64,000 nt of DNA from Vibrio chagasii (GCF_002954585.1 NZ_MSCI01000002.1:349893-413892); one strand, 5' to 3'; shown: positions 28,680-37,998, numbered from the stretch's first letter. Numbers and translations are program-made. The notes: a model not told the origin generated them from the letters alone.

Positions 28680-29186
28680 ATGACTCGCGGGTTTACTTTA
28701 TTAGAGCTGTTAATAACGGTATCGGCACTGTCGATACTGATAGCGACGGCTGCCCCGAGTTTTAGTTCGGTGATTCAATCCGTCAAGATGCAGCGGTTGG
28801 CAGGTGAATTCAATGGTTTCTTGATTCAGGCTAAGTCTGAATCGGTGAAAAGGAATCAGGATCTCTGGGTGCATTTCTCTACCGCAAAAAATGAAGTGCA
28901 ATCGACTGGTGATTGGACGGTATGGTTGAAGCCGACGGAAGATCTCACTGGAGAAACTTTGCTGCAGTTGTCGGGTGAACCATTTCGCGATGTCGCGTTT
29001 TCTCACAACTACACAGGGGAAAGAATCAGCTTTGAGAGTGTCAGGGGGAGACCAGCCAGAGGCACGATCTACCTTTCTCCTAATGCATCTTCAACCGACC
29101 GTTTATTGATTAAATTATCTAGCCCTCCTGGGCGCATAAAAGTGTGTGGTGAGTCGAGTGCGCAGTATGGCTATGATGCGTGTTAA
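28680..29186 (+). CDS. GspH/FimT-family pseudopilin
   Basis: A 168-residue minor pilin with a very short leader (MTRG) before FTLLELLITVSALSILIATAAP, and the GspH/FimT C-terminal beta domain (WVHFSTAKNEV, DWTVWL, SSPPGRIKVCGESSAQYGYDAC). It is the first gene of the rightward minor pilin operon and overlaps the next by about 20 bases. Minor pilins of this type prime pilus assembly, and some FimT proteins bind DNA during uptake; DNA binding here is an inference from family and gene set. Confidence 0.87.
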   Translation: MTRGFTLLELLITVSALSILIATAAPSFSSVIQSVKMQRLAGEFNGFLIQAKSESVKRNQDLWVHFSTAKNEVQSTGDWTVWLKPTEDLTGETLLQLSGEPFRDVAFSHNYTGERISFESVRGRPARGTIYLSPNASSTDRLLIKLSSPPGRIKVCGESSAQYGYDAC

Positions 29187-29799
29187 ACCTGTCGTGGTAG
29201 GACTCAGCAAGCAACAAGGTACTTCATTGGTTGAGTTAATGGTGGCCTCTGTGATTGGTATCTTCGCTATCTCGATTATCGGAAGTGTCTTTATTACAGG
29301 GCAGAGAATAGCCAAGGACAAAGGCATTGAGTTACTGCTGCTACAAAACCTAACCAGCACCATACAAGTGATGAAAGAAGATATCCAACGAGCGGGTTAT
29401 GACGGCTCAAACGGATACTCAATCAAGTTGTCTGGTGCAAGCAATACGATTCAAGTGAGTGGAAGCGTTGCGGTCGGCTTTGTTTATTTCAGAGAGGGTT
29501 CTAGCGACAATAAAAACCACCGCAATATTGTTTACCAAAAAAACGGCACCAAGCTGCAAATATGTGAGAAGGGCACCATGGTATCAGAGGCGATACCCAC
29601 GTTTGAACAGGTGACAGGCTGCTATTCATTGTTTGATGACACGATTATTGATGTCGATGAGTTCAACATTACGTCTCGGGTATTAGAGCAGAACTCGATA
29701 AAGAGCACGCTCACAGATATCAGTATAACCGCATCAATTCCAACTGCAGCGGTGACCAAGTCGGTGTCTGTTTCTATTAAACAGAGGAATTGGCAATGA
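29167..29799 (+). CDS. PilW-like minor pilin
   Basis: About 210 residues. A prepilin-type N-terminus KQQG-TSLVELMVASVIGIFAISIIGSVF follows a leader of about 18 residues; E5 of the mature chain is present. Three close ATGs (29167, 29173, 29176) all overlap the end of the fimT-like gene; the first is used here, and the frame has GTG codons back to 29146. The body has the PilW-like block VMKEDIQRAGYDGSNGYSIKL. It is translationally coupled to both neighbours. Confidence 0.82.
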   Translation: MAMMRVKPVVVGLSKQQGTSLVELMVASVIGIFAISIIGSVFITGQRIAKDKGIELLLLQNLTSTIQVMKEDIQRAGYDGSNGYSIKLSGASNTIQVSGSVAVGFVYFREGSSDNKNHRNIVYQKNGTKLQICEKGTMVSEAIPTFEQVTGCYSLFDDTIIDVDEFNITSRVLEQNSIKSTLTDISITASIPTAAVTKSVSVSIKQRNWQ

Positions 29800-31136
29800 G
29801 GAATTATGCAAAGCAGCATGGCGTAGTGACTTTGTTGATTACATCGGTGCTTTTGCTTGGAGCCTTAGTTGTGACGTTAGGCTCCTATCGAAGCATTTTC
29901 CATCAGATGAAAGTGGCTCAAAATGAAGTTCAAGGCAGGCAATCACATTGGCGATCGGAAGGTGGACTGGAGTGTACTTACGCTTATCTACTTGAATTAG
30001 ATAAAAGTGTTACCGACATTCAAGATGTCAGTACTCGCCCAGCAGACTTTGCTGGCTGGTGTTCCCCCTATCAAAACCTACCTCAAATCGATATATCGAG
30101 TACAGCTAGCTCTAGTACATATTTGGTGAAGTCCTCTTCGAGCACCAACTCCCTTTATAAGACGATAAGAGAGCGCTCCCAGTTAGGCACGGGGGCAATA
30201 CAGTCGACAGGACCAATAGAGATAGTTGGTACGTTAAGTCTCAAGCCAACAGCGAAAGAAGAGCCAATCAGTGGTAATGAATATGAGTGTGTCAGTGTCT
30301 CTTTTGCCGACCTGTTTACTTATCAATATGATGCTACTCACGGTGATTCAGCGCAGGTATTGGGGGTAGAAGTAAAGGACCCTGCAGCTGATGGACCCTT
30401 TTCTGGCTTTGATGGCGTTTGTCATAGCGATTATAAAACGGGGATCCCGAAAGGCACTTCCGGTAGTTCTTATTCGATCTATGCCCCTGATTATTATCAA
30501 GGAACCAACCCACCTCCGTTCAAGAAAGACTTTAATCCAGATCCTAATATGAATCCGTTTTACACCTTCTTTGGCATGGCTAGAACGGAACAAAACATTC
30601 TCGACCTGTCGCAAGATACGGACTTGTTTAAGCATGTTCAGCTATTGAATGCGACGGAGTGTGGTCCTGAGATCATGGACCACTTTACGATAGGTCAAAC
30701 CAAAGGGTTGTGGATTGAAGGTAACTGTCACATCAATGCGGCGGTAGCAGCTGCAAATAACCCCTCTCAACTTCTCGTGATTCAAGATGGTGTGCTCGCA
30801 TTGAATGGCGCTATGACCTATAACGGGGTGATTTATCACTTGGTTGATTACCAAAAGAGCCATGTGAAAACGCGAGTCGATAACTTCTGGAACTCGCTTG
30901 CGGCTAACAACGTGTTTGCGCCTTTTATCAAAGACATCGATGAGGCTAGCGTGATTAAAAAGAGTGTCGGGATTCAGTTTGCCTCTGGTTTACCTTCTGG
31001 TGGCCTTATCTTTGATTCTCCCTCGGGAGTGACGACCATTGTGGGGGATATGGACATGGATTTCCGTGCGGATTCGAACCCAAGTGACCCGCCTTCGGCG
31101 TACCAATGGCAGCGAGGTTCGTGGAATGATTTCTAA
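29796..31136 (+). CDS. PilX-like minor pilin with a large C-terminal region
   Basis: 446 residues, starting at an ATGA overlap with the previous gene and a GAGGA site. The N-terminus QHGVVTLLITSVLLLGALVVTLGSYR has the hydrophobic helix of PilX-type minor pilins, although glutamate at position 5 is missing (VVTLL). Such proteins are commonly near 200 residues; here residues ~150-440 add a domain with four or more cysteines and the block TIGQTKGLWIEGNCHINAAVAAA, which resembles repetitive beta-helix-like sequence. It may carry the adhesive or DNA-contacting surface of the tip complex. That role is inference. Confidence 0.78.
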   Translation: MRNYAKQHGVVTLLITSVLLLGALVVTLGSYRSIFHQMKVAQNEVQGRQSHWRSEGGLECTYAYLLELDKSVTDIQDVSTRPADFAGWCSPYQNLPQIDISSTASSSTYLVKSSSSTNSLYKTIRERSQLGTGAIQSTGPIEIVGTLSLKPTAKEEPISGNEYECVSVSFADLFTYQYDATHGDSAQVLGVEVKDPAADGPFSGFDGVCHSDYKTGIPKGTSGSSYSIYAPDYYQGTNPPPFKKDFNPDPNMNPFYTFFGMARTEQNILDLSQDTDLFKHVQLLNATECGPEIMDHFTIGQTKGLWIEGNCHINAAVAAANNPSQLLVIQDGVLALNGAMTYNGVIYHLVDYQKSHVKTRVDNFWNSLAANNVFAPFIKDIDEASVIKKSVGIQFASGLPSGGLIFDSPSGVTTIVGDMDMDFRADSNPSDPPSAYQWQRGSWNDF

Positions 31137-31575
31137 GAATTCGGGCTTCAGTTTACTAGAGGTACTTATCTCTTTTCTGCTGATTGGCGTTGCGTCGTTA
31201 GGGCTGGTTAAATTACAGGTGTATGCGGAACAAAAATCGGATCATGCGCTCCAAAGTGTCGAAGCTTTGCATTTTGCAGAAAGGCAGATGGAGTATTATC
31301 GAACTCGCGCTTTCAATGTTAGTGGGGCGGTTGGGCTTATTCCTTTTGAGGAACTAAATCAGTCGAGTTACTGTCTCAACATCGCGAGTTCAGATCCGTT
31401 ATCCGGTTTATCGGGTTCTGCATATTCGATGACATGTGAAGTCACTAATGCGAGCGGAGCCTTATCTGGCGCCCTCAAAAACATTATTGTCACAATTGCA
31501 TGGCAAGATCGTATGAACCGTACGCAAAGTATTTACCTCGAAACTATGCTCTCCAAATACAGTGAGTTTGACTGA
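31126..31575 (+). CDS. PilV-like minor pilin
   Basis: 149 residues from ATG 31126, which overlaps the end of the previous gene by 11 bases. The leader MISKNSG is followed by FSLLEVLISFLLIGVASLGLVKLQ, a standard prepilin helix with E5, and the PilV-like helix HALQSVEALHFAERQMEYYR. It is the last gene of the operon. No clear terminator follows; the 31576-31870 gap is A+T-rich and should contain the promoter of the AbgT transporter. Confidence 0.85.
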   Translation: MISKNSGFSLLEVLISFLLIGVASLGLVKLQVYAEQKSDHALQSVEALHFAERQMEYYRTRAFNVSGAVGLIPFEELNQSSYCLNIASSDPLSGLSGSAYSMTCEVTNASGALSGALKNIIVTIAWQDRMNRTQSIYLETMLSKYSEFD

Positions 31576-31870
31576 TCCCTAAGCAAACGTTTACTGCATG
31601 CCAAGGCTTACGCCACTCCTTTTACTGACAACTTTCACTCCTCGGACATTGTTTAATTACTGGTTAAATCCATGTATATGGAATGGTGTTTTTTTGTTTT
31701 TATATTGTTGTAGTTGATGGTATTTTTGCAAAATATATCTCCATTTATGGAATTTAAGGTGGAATATTGTGCTTTTTATGGGGGCTTTTAATAGAATATG
31801 TGTTGTACCAATAGGCCGTGGTAAAAACTTATATTAGTCCTAAACAAACAACATCACATATGGAGTTACA

Positions 31871-33433
31871 ATGAGTAACCAAGCCGTAAAAAAAGCACCA
31901 TCGACTGACAAGATCAGTGGAATGGATCGCTTTCTAAACTTCATTGAACGCGCTGGCAACAAAATTCCAGATCCAGCAATCCTGTTCTTCTGGGCTCTAG
32001 TTATCGTATGGGTAGCATCTGCACTTTTGTCGAATCTTTCATTCGATCTAATCAACCCTCAAACGGGTGCTGCTCTAGAAGTAAATAACCTACTGACTGG
32101 TGAAGCGCTTGCTAGCTTCCTAGCGAATATGGTTACTACGTTCACAGGCTTCGCACCACTAGGCATCGTACTTGTTGCTATGCTAGGTGTTGGCGTTGCA
32201 GACTCTTCTGGCTTCATTACGACTGGCCTTAAGAAGATGCTGAACTTCACGCCAGCTAAGCTACTTACGCCAATGCTAATCTTGGTTGCTATCGTGTCTC
32301 ACACAGCAGCTGATGCCGGTTACGTTCTAGTAATCCCTCTTGGCGGTATCATATTCCATGCTGCGGGTCGTAACCCTCTAGCGGGTATTGCAGCAGCATT
32401 TGCTGGTGTATCAGGTGGTTTCTCTGCGAACTTCATTCCTTCAGGTATCGACCCACTACTAGCTGGTTTCACGCAAACAGCAGCAAACGTTCTTGACCCT
32501 GAATACGTGATTAACCCTCTAGCGAACATCTTCTTTACTGGCCTATCTTCAGTTCTTATTGTTGCTATCGGTTGGTACGTAACTGAGAAGATCATCGAAC
32601 CTCGCCTAGCGAACACGCCAGTTGATGAAGATGCTGAAGAAGCACCTGATCTAGGTACGTTCACTGCAATCGAATCAAAAGCATTCAAATACGCAGGTTG
32701 GGCAATGGTTGCTGGTATTGGTCTGCTTGTTGCGGCTCTAATCCCTGAGAACTCTGCGCTGCGTTCTCCTGAAGGTGAGCTAACAGCATTCTCTGCACCA
32801 GTTATGAAGTCTATCGTTCCTCTGATCTTCATCCTGTTCATCATCCCAGGTATCGTTTACGGCCGTGTAGCGGGTACATTTAAGAACAGCAATGATGTAA
32901 TCAAGGCGATGTCTGAGACAATGGCTACGATGGGCGCATACATTGTAATGTCGTTCTTCTGTGCACAATTCCTATCAGCATTCGGTCAATCAAACATCGG
33001 TACTATGCTGGCACTTTACGGTGCTGAAGGCCTGAAAGCGATGGACCTTCCTGGTGAAGCGACAATCGTTGGTATGATTCTACTAACGGCTTCAGTTAAC
33101 CTTCTTGTTGGTTCTGCATCGGCTAAGTGGGCACTTATCGGTCCAATCCTAGTTCCAATGCTAATGGTTGTGGGTATCTCTCCTGAGCTATCTCAAGCGG
33201 CTTACCGTGTTGGTGACTCTGTGTCTAACATCATCTCTCCACTAATGGTGTTCTTCCCACTGGTTGTTGTTTACTGCCAACGCTACGTTAAGTCTACAGG
33301 TATCGGTACTCTAGCTTCTCTAATGATGCCATTCTCGATTGCAATGCTAATCGGTTGGTCTATCTTCCTGCTAGCTTACTGGGCTCTTGGTATCCCACTA
33401 GGTATCCAAGCACCTTACACTTACACAATGTAA
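31871..33433 (+). CDS. AbgT-family transporter
   Basis: 520-residue inner-membrane protein of the AbgT family (p-aminobenzoyl-glutamate uptake in E. coli; some members export sulfonamides). Family blocks: ERAGNKIPDPAILFFWALVIVW at the N-terminus, GVGVADSSGFITTGLKKML, VSHTAADAGYVLVIPLGGIIFHAAGRNPLAG, SGGFSANFIPSGIDPLLAG (first hairpin) and GSASAKWALIGPILVPMLM (second hairpin). It is monocistronic, with GGAG upstream. Substrate assignment is by family only. Confidence 0.92.
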   Translation: MSNQAVKKAPSTDKISGMDRFLNFIERAGNKIPDPAILFFWALVIVWVASALLSNLSFDLINPQTGAALEVNNLLTGEALASFLANMVTTFTGFAPLGIVLVAMLGVGVADSSGFITTGLKKMLNFTPAKLLTPMLILVAIVSHTAADAGYVLVIPLGGIIFHAAGRNPLAGIAAAFAGVSGGFSANFIPSGIDPLLAGFTQTAANVLDPEYVINPLANIFFTGLSSVLIVAIGWYVTEKIIEPRLANTPVDEDAEEAPDLGTFTAIESKAFKYAGWAMVAGIGLLVAALIPENSALRSPEGELTAFSAPVMKSIVPLIFILFIIPGIVYGRVAGTFKNSNDVIKAMSETMATMGAYIVMSFFCAQFLSAFGQSNIGTMLALYGAEGLKAMDLPGEATIVGMILLTASVNLLVGSASAKWALIGPILVPMLMVVGISPELSQAAYRVGDSVSNIISPLMVFFPLVVVYCQRYVKSTGIGTLASLMMPFSIAMLIGWSIFLLAYWALGIPLGIQAPYTYTM

Positions 33434-33470
33434 GATTGAACTAAGCAAAATTAAGCTTTATTCATTATCA

Positions 33471-33500
33471 AGCCCGCACCGAAATGTGCGGGCTTTTTTT
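33471..33500 (+). terminator. Terminator of the AbgT-family gene
   Basis: AGCCCGCAC-cgaaat-GTGCGGGCTTTTTTT. Confidence 0.93.
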
Positions 33501-33630
33501 GTTACTTTTTCGCTCTCTTTTTCGATGATTTTTATATCCAAAAGTTTTTATATCAAAAAGCTGGCTAGTCAGCTTATACTCCGGATTACGGCTAATTGTT
33601 GGCCGGTAAAATTAGGAAATCCAAAACATC

Positions 33631-34920
33631 ATGAAAATTCTGCTTCTGGTAGGGTTAATTGTTTTAAATGGTCTGTTTGCCATGTCTGAGATTGCATTGG
33701 TAGCAGCAAAAAATAGTCGGCTGAAACGTTTGGCCGAAAAGCACCGTTCTGCTCAGATCGCACTTGAGCTTAAAGAAAATCCAACTCGCTTCCTCTCAAC
33801 CATCCAAATCGGTATTACGGTCATAGGCCTGCTCAGCGGTATCGTGGGCGAGGCAACGCTATCTGCACCATTAGCCGTTCAACTTGAACAGTGGGGCATG
33901 GATGCAACGCAAGCGAATGTCCTGTCTACCGCAGTCGTCGTTGTTGGTATTACTTACTTTGCCATTGTTGTTGGTGAACTCGTACCAAAACGCTTTGCTC
34001 AATCTCAAGCGGAAACTATTGCCGTGTTGGTCGCTATGCCAATCTATTGGTTATCTAAAATCGCGACGCCGTTTGTTTTTGCTTTGTCTGCTTCAACGGA
34101 AAGTATTCTTAAGTTGATGGGCCGAGGTGGTGAAGAAGACAGCGTGACTGAAGACGATATTCATGCACTTGTTAAAGAGGGCTCTGACTCCGGTGTTATT
34201 GAGCGTGGCGAGCAAGAGATGATTCGTAATATCTTGCAGCTTGATGACCGCTTGGTGAGCTCGTTGATGACGCCACGTCGAGACATCGATTTTCTGGATG
34301 TTGACCAACCTGTTGAGAACATCTTGAAGCAGCTCCGTTCATCGAAGCACAGCGTATTCCCTCTGTGCCAAGACCATCTAAATAAGGTGGTGGGCACTGT
34401 ATCGGCCAAGGCTTTATTGAATCAGGCGGGGAATTTAAGTATTCAAGTGATCATGGGGCTGTCTAAATCGCCGATCTATGTACCTGAATCGATGAAGGCA
34501 CTGCGCTTACTTGGCTACTTTAAAGAGTCGGGTACAGAGATGGCATTCATTGTCGATGAGTATGGTGATGTTCAAGGCCTTGTGACTCATTACGATATTC
34601 TAGAAGCGATTGCCGGAGAGTTATCAAACAACCCGAACGACCTTTGGACTGAGTCTTTGCCCGATGGTTTGCTGGTGGATGGATTAATCCCGATCAGCGA
34701 ACTGAAAAACCGCTTGGAGCTTTCAGAGTTAGAAGGTGAAAGCGAGGGCTTCCAAACTCTAAACGGACTCATCACATGGCTGCTAGGTCGCTTGCCTGGT
34801 ACGGGAGAGATCGTTGAGTGTCAGCAGTGGCAGTTTGAGATTATCTCGGTTGAGAACAATCGTATTGTGAGCGTGAAAGCGACGCAAATCGTCAATGAGT
34901 TGCTTGAAGCCGAGAGCTAG
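33631..34920 (+). CDS. CNNM/CorC-type membrane protein (hemolysin-family label)
   Basis: 429 residues. An N-terminal DUF21/CNNM membrane domain (1-190; LNGLFAMSEIALVAAKNSRLKRLAE, VVVGELVPKRFAQ) is followed by a CBS pair (about 200-330; the typical MTPRRDIDFLDVD and VDEYGDVQGLVTHYDILEAI), then a CorC_HlyC C-terminal domain (345-425, DGLLVDGLIPISEL). Family members act in Mg2+ or divalent cation efflux; the 'hemolysin' name is historical. It resembles the E. coli YtfL/YfjD group. Start at ATG 33631, with a weak ribosome site. It is followed by tadA after about 125 bases on the same strand. Confidence 0.9.
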   Translation: MKILLLVGLIVLNGLFAMSEIALVAAKNSRLKRLAEKHRSAQIALELKENPTRFLSTIQIGITVIGLLSGIVGEATLSAPLAVQLEQWGMDATQANVLSTAVVVVGITYFAIVVGELVPKRFAQSQAETIAVLVAMPIYWLSKIATPFVFALSASTESILKLMGRGGEEDSVTEDDIHALVKEGSDSGVIERGEQEMIRNILQLDDRLVSSLMTPRRDIDFLDVDQPVENILKQLRSSKHSVFPLCQDHLNKVVGTVSAKALLNQAGNLSIQVIMGLSKSPIYVPESMKALRLLGYFKESGTEMAFIVDEYGDVQGLVTHYDILEAIAGELSNNPNDLWTESLPDGLLVDGLIPISELKNRLELSELEGESEGFQTLNGLITWLLGRLPGTGEIVECQQWQFEIISVENNRIVSVKATQIVNELLEAES

Positions 34921-35046
34921 ACCGACAGTTAATCATCCAGTCCATGGTTATTGATGGGCATCTCTTTGTTGTCCATCATCACTAAGATTAGGTATGCTTC
35001 ATCGCATACCTTTTTTATTTCTATTGTTTGCTTTTTGGAGTCCCCT

Positions 35047-35595
35047 TTGTCAGACCATCAATTTACCCCTCAAGATGAAATCTTCATGCGACGTGCCATC
35101 GAGGTGGCCAAACAAGCGGAGAGTGAGGGAGAGGTACCTGTTGGTGCTGTGCTGGTAAAAGATGGTGAGATTATCTCTGAAGGGTGGAACCGTTCGATTG
35201 GCAGCCATGACGCAACAGCGCACGCTGAAGTGGAAACCTTGCGTAAAGCGGGGCAGGTTCTGGAAAATTATCGACTGCTTGATACCACCTTGTATGTCAC
35301 GCTTGAACCATGCCCTATGTGTGCGGGTGCCTTGTTACATAGCCGAGTGAAGCGCATTGTTTTTGGCGCGCCAGATCTAAAAGCAGGTGCAGCAGGGACG
35401 GTGTTGAACTTGTTTGAAAGCCAAGCTTCTTACCACTATGCCGATGTTGAACACGGCCTATTAGAGGATGAGTGTCGCGAGCAACTACAGGCGTTTTTTA
35501 AGCGTCGTCGAAAAGAGATAAAAGAGAAGCGAAAGCAAGAGCGTTTGTTGGAAGAGCAGCAGCTAGAGGCAGATAAGGCTCGTAAAAAGAAATAG
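35047..35595 (+). CDS. tadA: tRNA-specific adenosine deaminase
   Basis: Deaminates A34 of tRNA-Arg(ACG) to inosine; essential. Zinc and catalytic residues are in THAEVE-like TAHAEVETLRKAG (His and Glu) and LEPCPMCAGALLHSR (PCxxC). I take the start as TTG 35047: it has GGAG eight bases upstream and gives MSDHQFTPQDEIFMRRAIEVAKQ, which lines up with E. coli TadA (MSEVEFSHEYWMRHAL). The frame is open back to 34951, and the next ATG (35086) would cut into the conserved region. The C-terminus has an extra Lys/Glu/Arg-rich helix. Confidence 0.94.
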   Translation: MSDHQFTPQDEIFMRRAIEVAKQAESEGEVPVGAVLVKDGEIISEGWNRSIGSHDATAHAEVETLRKAGQVLENYRLLDTTLYVTLEPCPMCAGALLHSRVKRIVFGAPDLKAGAAGTVLNLFESQASYHYADVEHGLLEDECREQLQAFFKRRRKEIKEKRKQERLLEEQQLEADKARKKK

Positions 35596-35607
35596 CAGCA
35601 AGTTGAG

Positions 35608-35633
35608 GGCACTCTCATCGTTAGAGTGCCAAA
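35608..35633. terminator. Hairpin between converging tadA and the small basic gene
   Basis: GGCACTCT-catcgtt-AGAGTGCC, without a long U-run on either strand; likely a shared weak terminator. Confidence 0.6.
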
Positions 35634-35654
35634 CAAATTTACTGGCCTTAGTGT

Positions 35655-35786
35655 TTACTCGGCAAGCATCTGCATGAAAGCACGGTTGCGCCAAATGATC
35701 TTCTTTTTGTTATTTGAAAGCATACGCTTACGACGGTTTGCAGCCACTGTCTTATCAAGGCGTTTCGATTTCAGTTTCTTCATCAT
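35655..35786 (-). CDS. Small basic hypothetical protein, 43 residues
   Basis: Minus-strand frame reading MMKKLKSKRLDKTVAANRRKR, then MLSNNKKKIIWRNRAF and ending MQMLAE. The product is strongly positively charged and short. Two adjacent ATGs (35786 and 35783) follow an AGGA ten bases upstream. Coding is supported by the ribosome site, the regular frame and the hairpin directly after the stop. I do not recognise the family; the composition resembles ribosome- or nucleic-acid-associated mini-proteins. A longer plus-strand frame over the same bases (35626-35850) has no ribosome site and looks like a shadow. Confidence 0.65.
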   Translation of the reverse strand: MMKKLKSKRLDKTVAANRRKRMLSNNKKKIIWRNRAFMQMLAE

Positions 35787-36063
35787 TTCAATGATTTCCT
35801 ATTGGTTGTCTGACTGTGTCGTTTGGACTAACGATTTAATTATAGTGTGATTCGTCTGTTTGTTCTGTCGCGCAGAGGCTGACATAGAAGAGCAACTTTA
35901 GTCTCAAGCCTCTAACTTCGACCAGTGGCCTAGTGCAACAGAACGCTAATCTTGATTGTGGTGTGTCGTTATAAGGGGCGATTGTTACTGTAATATGACA
36001 CTGCCTTTATCACCGCTTTTTATCCGCACCTCTCCTTTGTGTAAGCGATAGAAAACGCAATAA
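35787..36063. other. Gap without a recognisable gene
   Basis: Presumably holds the promoter of the small basic gene near 35800-35850 (TATAGTGTGA-like). I see no RNA gene, repeat or coding frame. Confidence 0.5.
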
Positions 36064-36098
36064 AAAAGAGCAATGCTGGAAGGCATTGCTCTTTTGAT
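36064..36098 (-). terminator. Terminator of mltF
   Basis: A 13-base perfect stem AAAAGAGCAATGC / GCATTGCTCTTTT, six bases after the mltF stop on the minus strand. Confidence 0.92.
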
Positions 36099-36100
36099 TT

Positions 36101-37669
36101 TTATTTCGAAGACTCAGAACCGCTTACTGTCGATTCTGCAGCGCTGATGCTGGACTCAGCCCCAGAAGTCTCTAAAGGTGGAATAACGATCAACCCTTCA
36201 AGACTCTCTTCTTGTTCTTTATTACGTTTATTTACATGGCCGATGATGCTTTGGTAATAACGGCGAATGTTCTCTACGTAGTTTCTAGCTTCATCACCAC
36301 GGGCATAACCATAGCGAGTTTGGCTGTAGTATTTCTTCTGTCTTAGTAGAGGTAGCCTGTCTTTTACATCACCCCAAGCATCAGGATCTCCGCCTTGCGC
36401 TTTGGTTAAGCGGCGTGCGTCCATCATGTGTCCGTAACCGACGTTGTATGAAGCGAGTGCAAACCAGATCTTTTCGTGTTGCGTGATTGAATCTGGTACT
36501 CGGTTCACGATACGACGCAGGTATTCAACACCACCTTGTACCGACTGTTTCGGGTCAAGACGGTTGGTCACACCAACGCTCTTTGCTGTCGGCAGTGTCA
36601 GCATCATCATGCCACGAACACCGGTTGGTGAGCGTGCGACTGGGTTCCAGTGTGACTCTTGATAAGCAAGTGCAGCAATCAAGCGCCAGTCAAACTCTTG
36701 CGAATACTTCTGAAACAGTGGCGACCATTTTGGTAGCTTACTGTCTAGCGCACGGATAAAGGCACGAGTATCAACGTAATCAAAAGTGCCAATATGACCG
36801 ATGTACTTTTCTTCTAGCGAAGCGAGTTCGCCAGACTGTTTTAGATTACCGAAGAACTCAATCAGCAACGCGTAAAGGCTTTCATCTTCAGACTTCTCTA
36901 AGTACCAAGAGATAGGTTGGTCTTCCGTCAGCTCAAACGCCAATGCTACGTCTGGGTATAAACGTTGTGCTAGCGATAGTTCGATAGAGTCTGCAACCGT
37001 AAATAAGCGTTCGCCTGTTGATACTTCTTTTAGCAGATCATTGATATCAGCATTGCCAACTGCATCGTAGATGAAGTCCTGGTGCGTGTTCTGTAATTGC
37101 TTAAGTGTTGGCTCGAAGTGCGAGTCTTTGACCACGACTAAAGAGGGAGTCAGAGTCTCGTTAGGTGACGCGTCTTCTGATTCAGCTTGCGCTTTGATGA
37201 ATTTAGCCTGGCGGTCGTTTTCAAACTTGATCAGTTGATCTAGGTTTCTTGGGCGCCATTGGCCTTTTTTGTACACCACCTGTTGGCTTACATAGTAATA
37301 AGCAGGCGCTGCACGATAAGCACGTGTCAGTTTGTTGTTTTGCGTTAACCCCGTAGCGATAAGGTCAATCTCGCCTTTCTTTAAAGCAGGGAATAGGCCA
37401 GATAGACGGTAAGCCGGTTTAACCTCAAGCTTAACCCCTAGCTCTTGTGCAAACTCACGAGCCAATTCGTAATCGAGACCCGCAGGGCCATCAGGACCAA
37501 TGTAATAAGAGAGTTGGTTATTCAGAGTACCGACACGAAGCACGCCACGCTCTCGTATCTGCTCGAGGACACTTTTAGGCTCAGACTCAATCTGGCATGC
37601 GGTTAGCCCAAACAGAGCAATAACCAGCAGAAAGGACTTAGACAAAAAGATGAGAGAAAATTTAGGCAT
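36101..37669 (-). CDS. mltF: Membrane-bound lytic murein transglycosylase F
   Basis: Outer-membrane lipoprotein (522 residues) that cleaves peptidoglycan to anhydromuropeptides. N-terminal lipoprotein signal with lipobox LTAC. An amino-acid-binding-protein-like (ABC periplasmic) domain spans about 40-270 (GVLRVGTLNNQLSYYIGPDGPAGLDYELA). The catalytic SLT domain spans about 300-450, with the general-acid Glu in YQESHWNPVARSPTGVRGMMML. The tail is Ser/Glu-rich and of low complexity. The ATG at 37669 follows a TTG at 37672 that is less likely. Divergent from purL. Confidence 0.95.
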   Translation of the reverse strand: MPKFSLIFLSKSFLLVIALFGLTACQIESEPKSVLEQIRERGVLRVGTLNNQLSYYIGPDGPAGLDYELAREFAQELGVKLEVKPAYRLSGLFPALKKGEIDLIATGLTQNNKLTRAYRAAPAYYYVSQQVVYKKGQWRPRNLDQLIKFENDRQAKFIKAQAESEDASPNETLTPSLVVVKDSHFEPTLKQLQNTHQDFIYDAVGNADINDLLKEVSTGERLFTVADSIELSLAQRLYPDVALAFELTEDQPISWYLEKSEDESLYALLIEFFGNLKQSGELASLEEKYIGHIGTFDYVDTRAFIRALDSKLPKWSPLFQKYSQEFDWRLIAALAYQESHWNPVARSPTGVRGMMMLTLPTAKSVGVTNRLDPKQSVQGGVEYLRRIVNRVPDSITQHEKIWFALASYNVGYGHMMDARRLTKAQGGDPDAWGDVKDRLPLLRQKKYYSQTRYGYARGDEARNYVENIRRYYQSIIGHVNKRNKEQEESLEGLIVIPPLETSGAESSISAAESTVSGSESSK

Positions 37670-37806
37670 CAAAATGAAATCTCGAAAAGTGGAAGCCCCT
37701 TTATACCAAACCCCGCCAGACTGGCAAAGCAGGTTTCATTAAACAGATGTAAAAGTGGTGATAAATGCATCAAAAACACCATTAGCTCAGAAACATGAAA
37801 AAAATC

Positions 37807-37822
37807 ACGCAAACGGTTGCTT
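37807..37822 (+). promoter_or_regulatory. PurR operator of purL
   Basis: ACGCAAACGGTTGCTT is a near-perfect PurR box, 30 bases upstream of a TATAAT (37852-37857) and about 175 before the purL start. Guanine/hypoxanthine-bound PurR would repress purL here. Confidence 0.86.
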
Positions 37823-37851
37823 TTGGTGTTACGTCACAAAAAAAAATGCTT

Positions 37852-37857
37852 TATAAT
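37852..37857 (+). promoter_or_regulatory. -10 element of purL
   Basis: TATAAT in GCTTTATAATGCG; the matching -35 is weak (around TTACGT), which fits a repressible promoter. It leaves a leader of about 135 bases in which I see no known riboswitch. Confidence 0.65.
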
Positions 37858-37998
37858 GCGCTCGCATTGAAGAGGTGGAATCGGCATAGGTTTTTAAACC
37901 TTCGGGAATAGCTTCGAAGAAAACAGTTAGGTTTTTCCTTTAACCCACTGAATTTATTCCAATATCACCTTAATCAACTGCATAAGAGACCTAAGCAC

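Noticed and set aside
28577..28680. A CRP-S/TfoX-type competence site in the divergent pilin promoter
   Set aside because: I looked for a TGCGA-N6-TCGCA-like site and found none close enough to claim.
33486..33689. 67-codon plus-strand frame after the AbgT gene
   Set aside because: It begins in the terminator T-run and overlaps the start of the CNNM/CorC gene in another frame.
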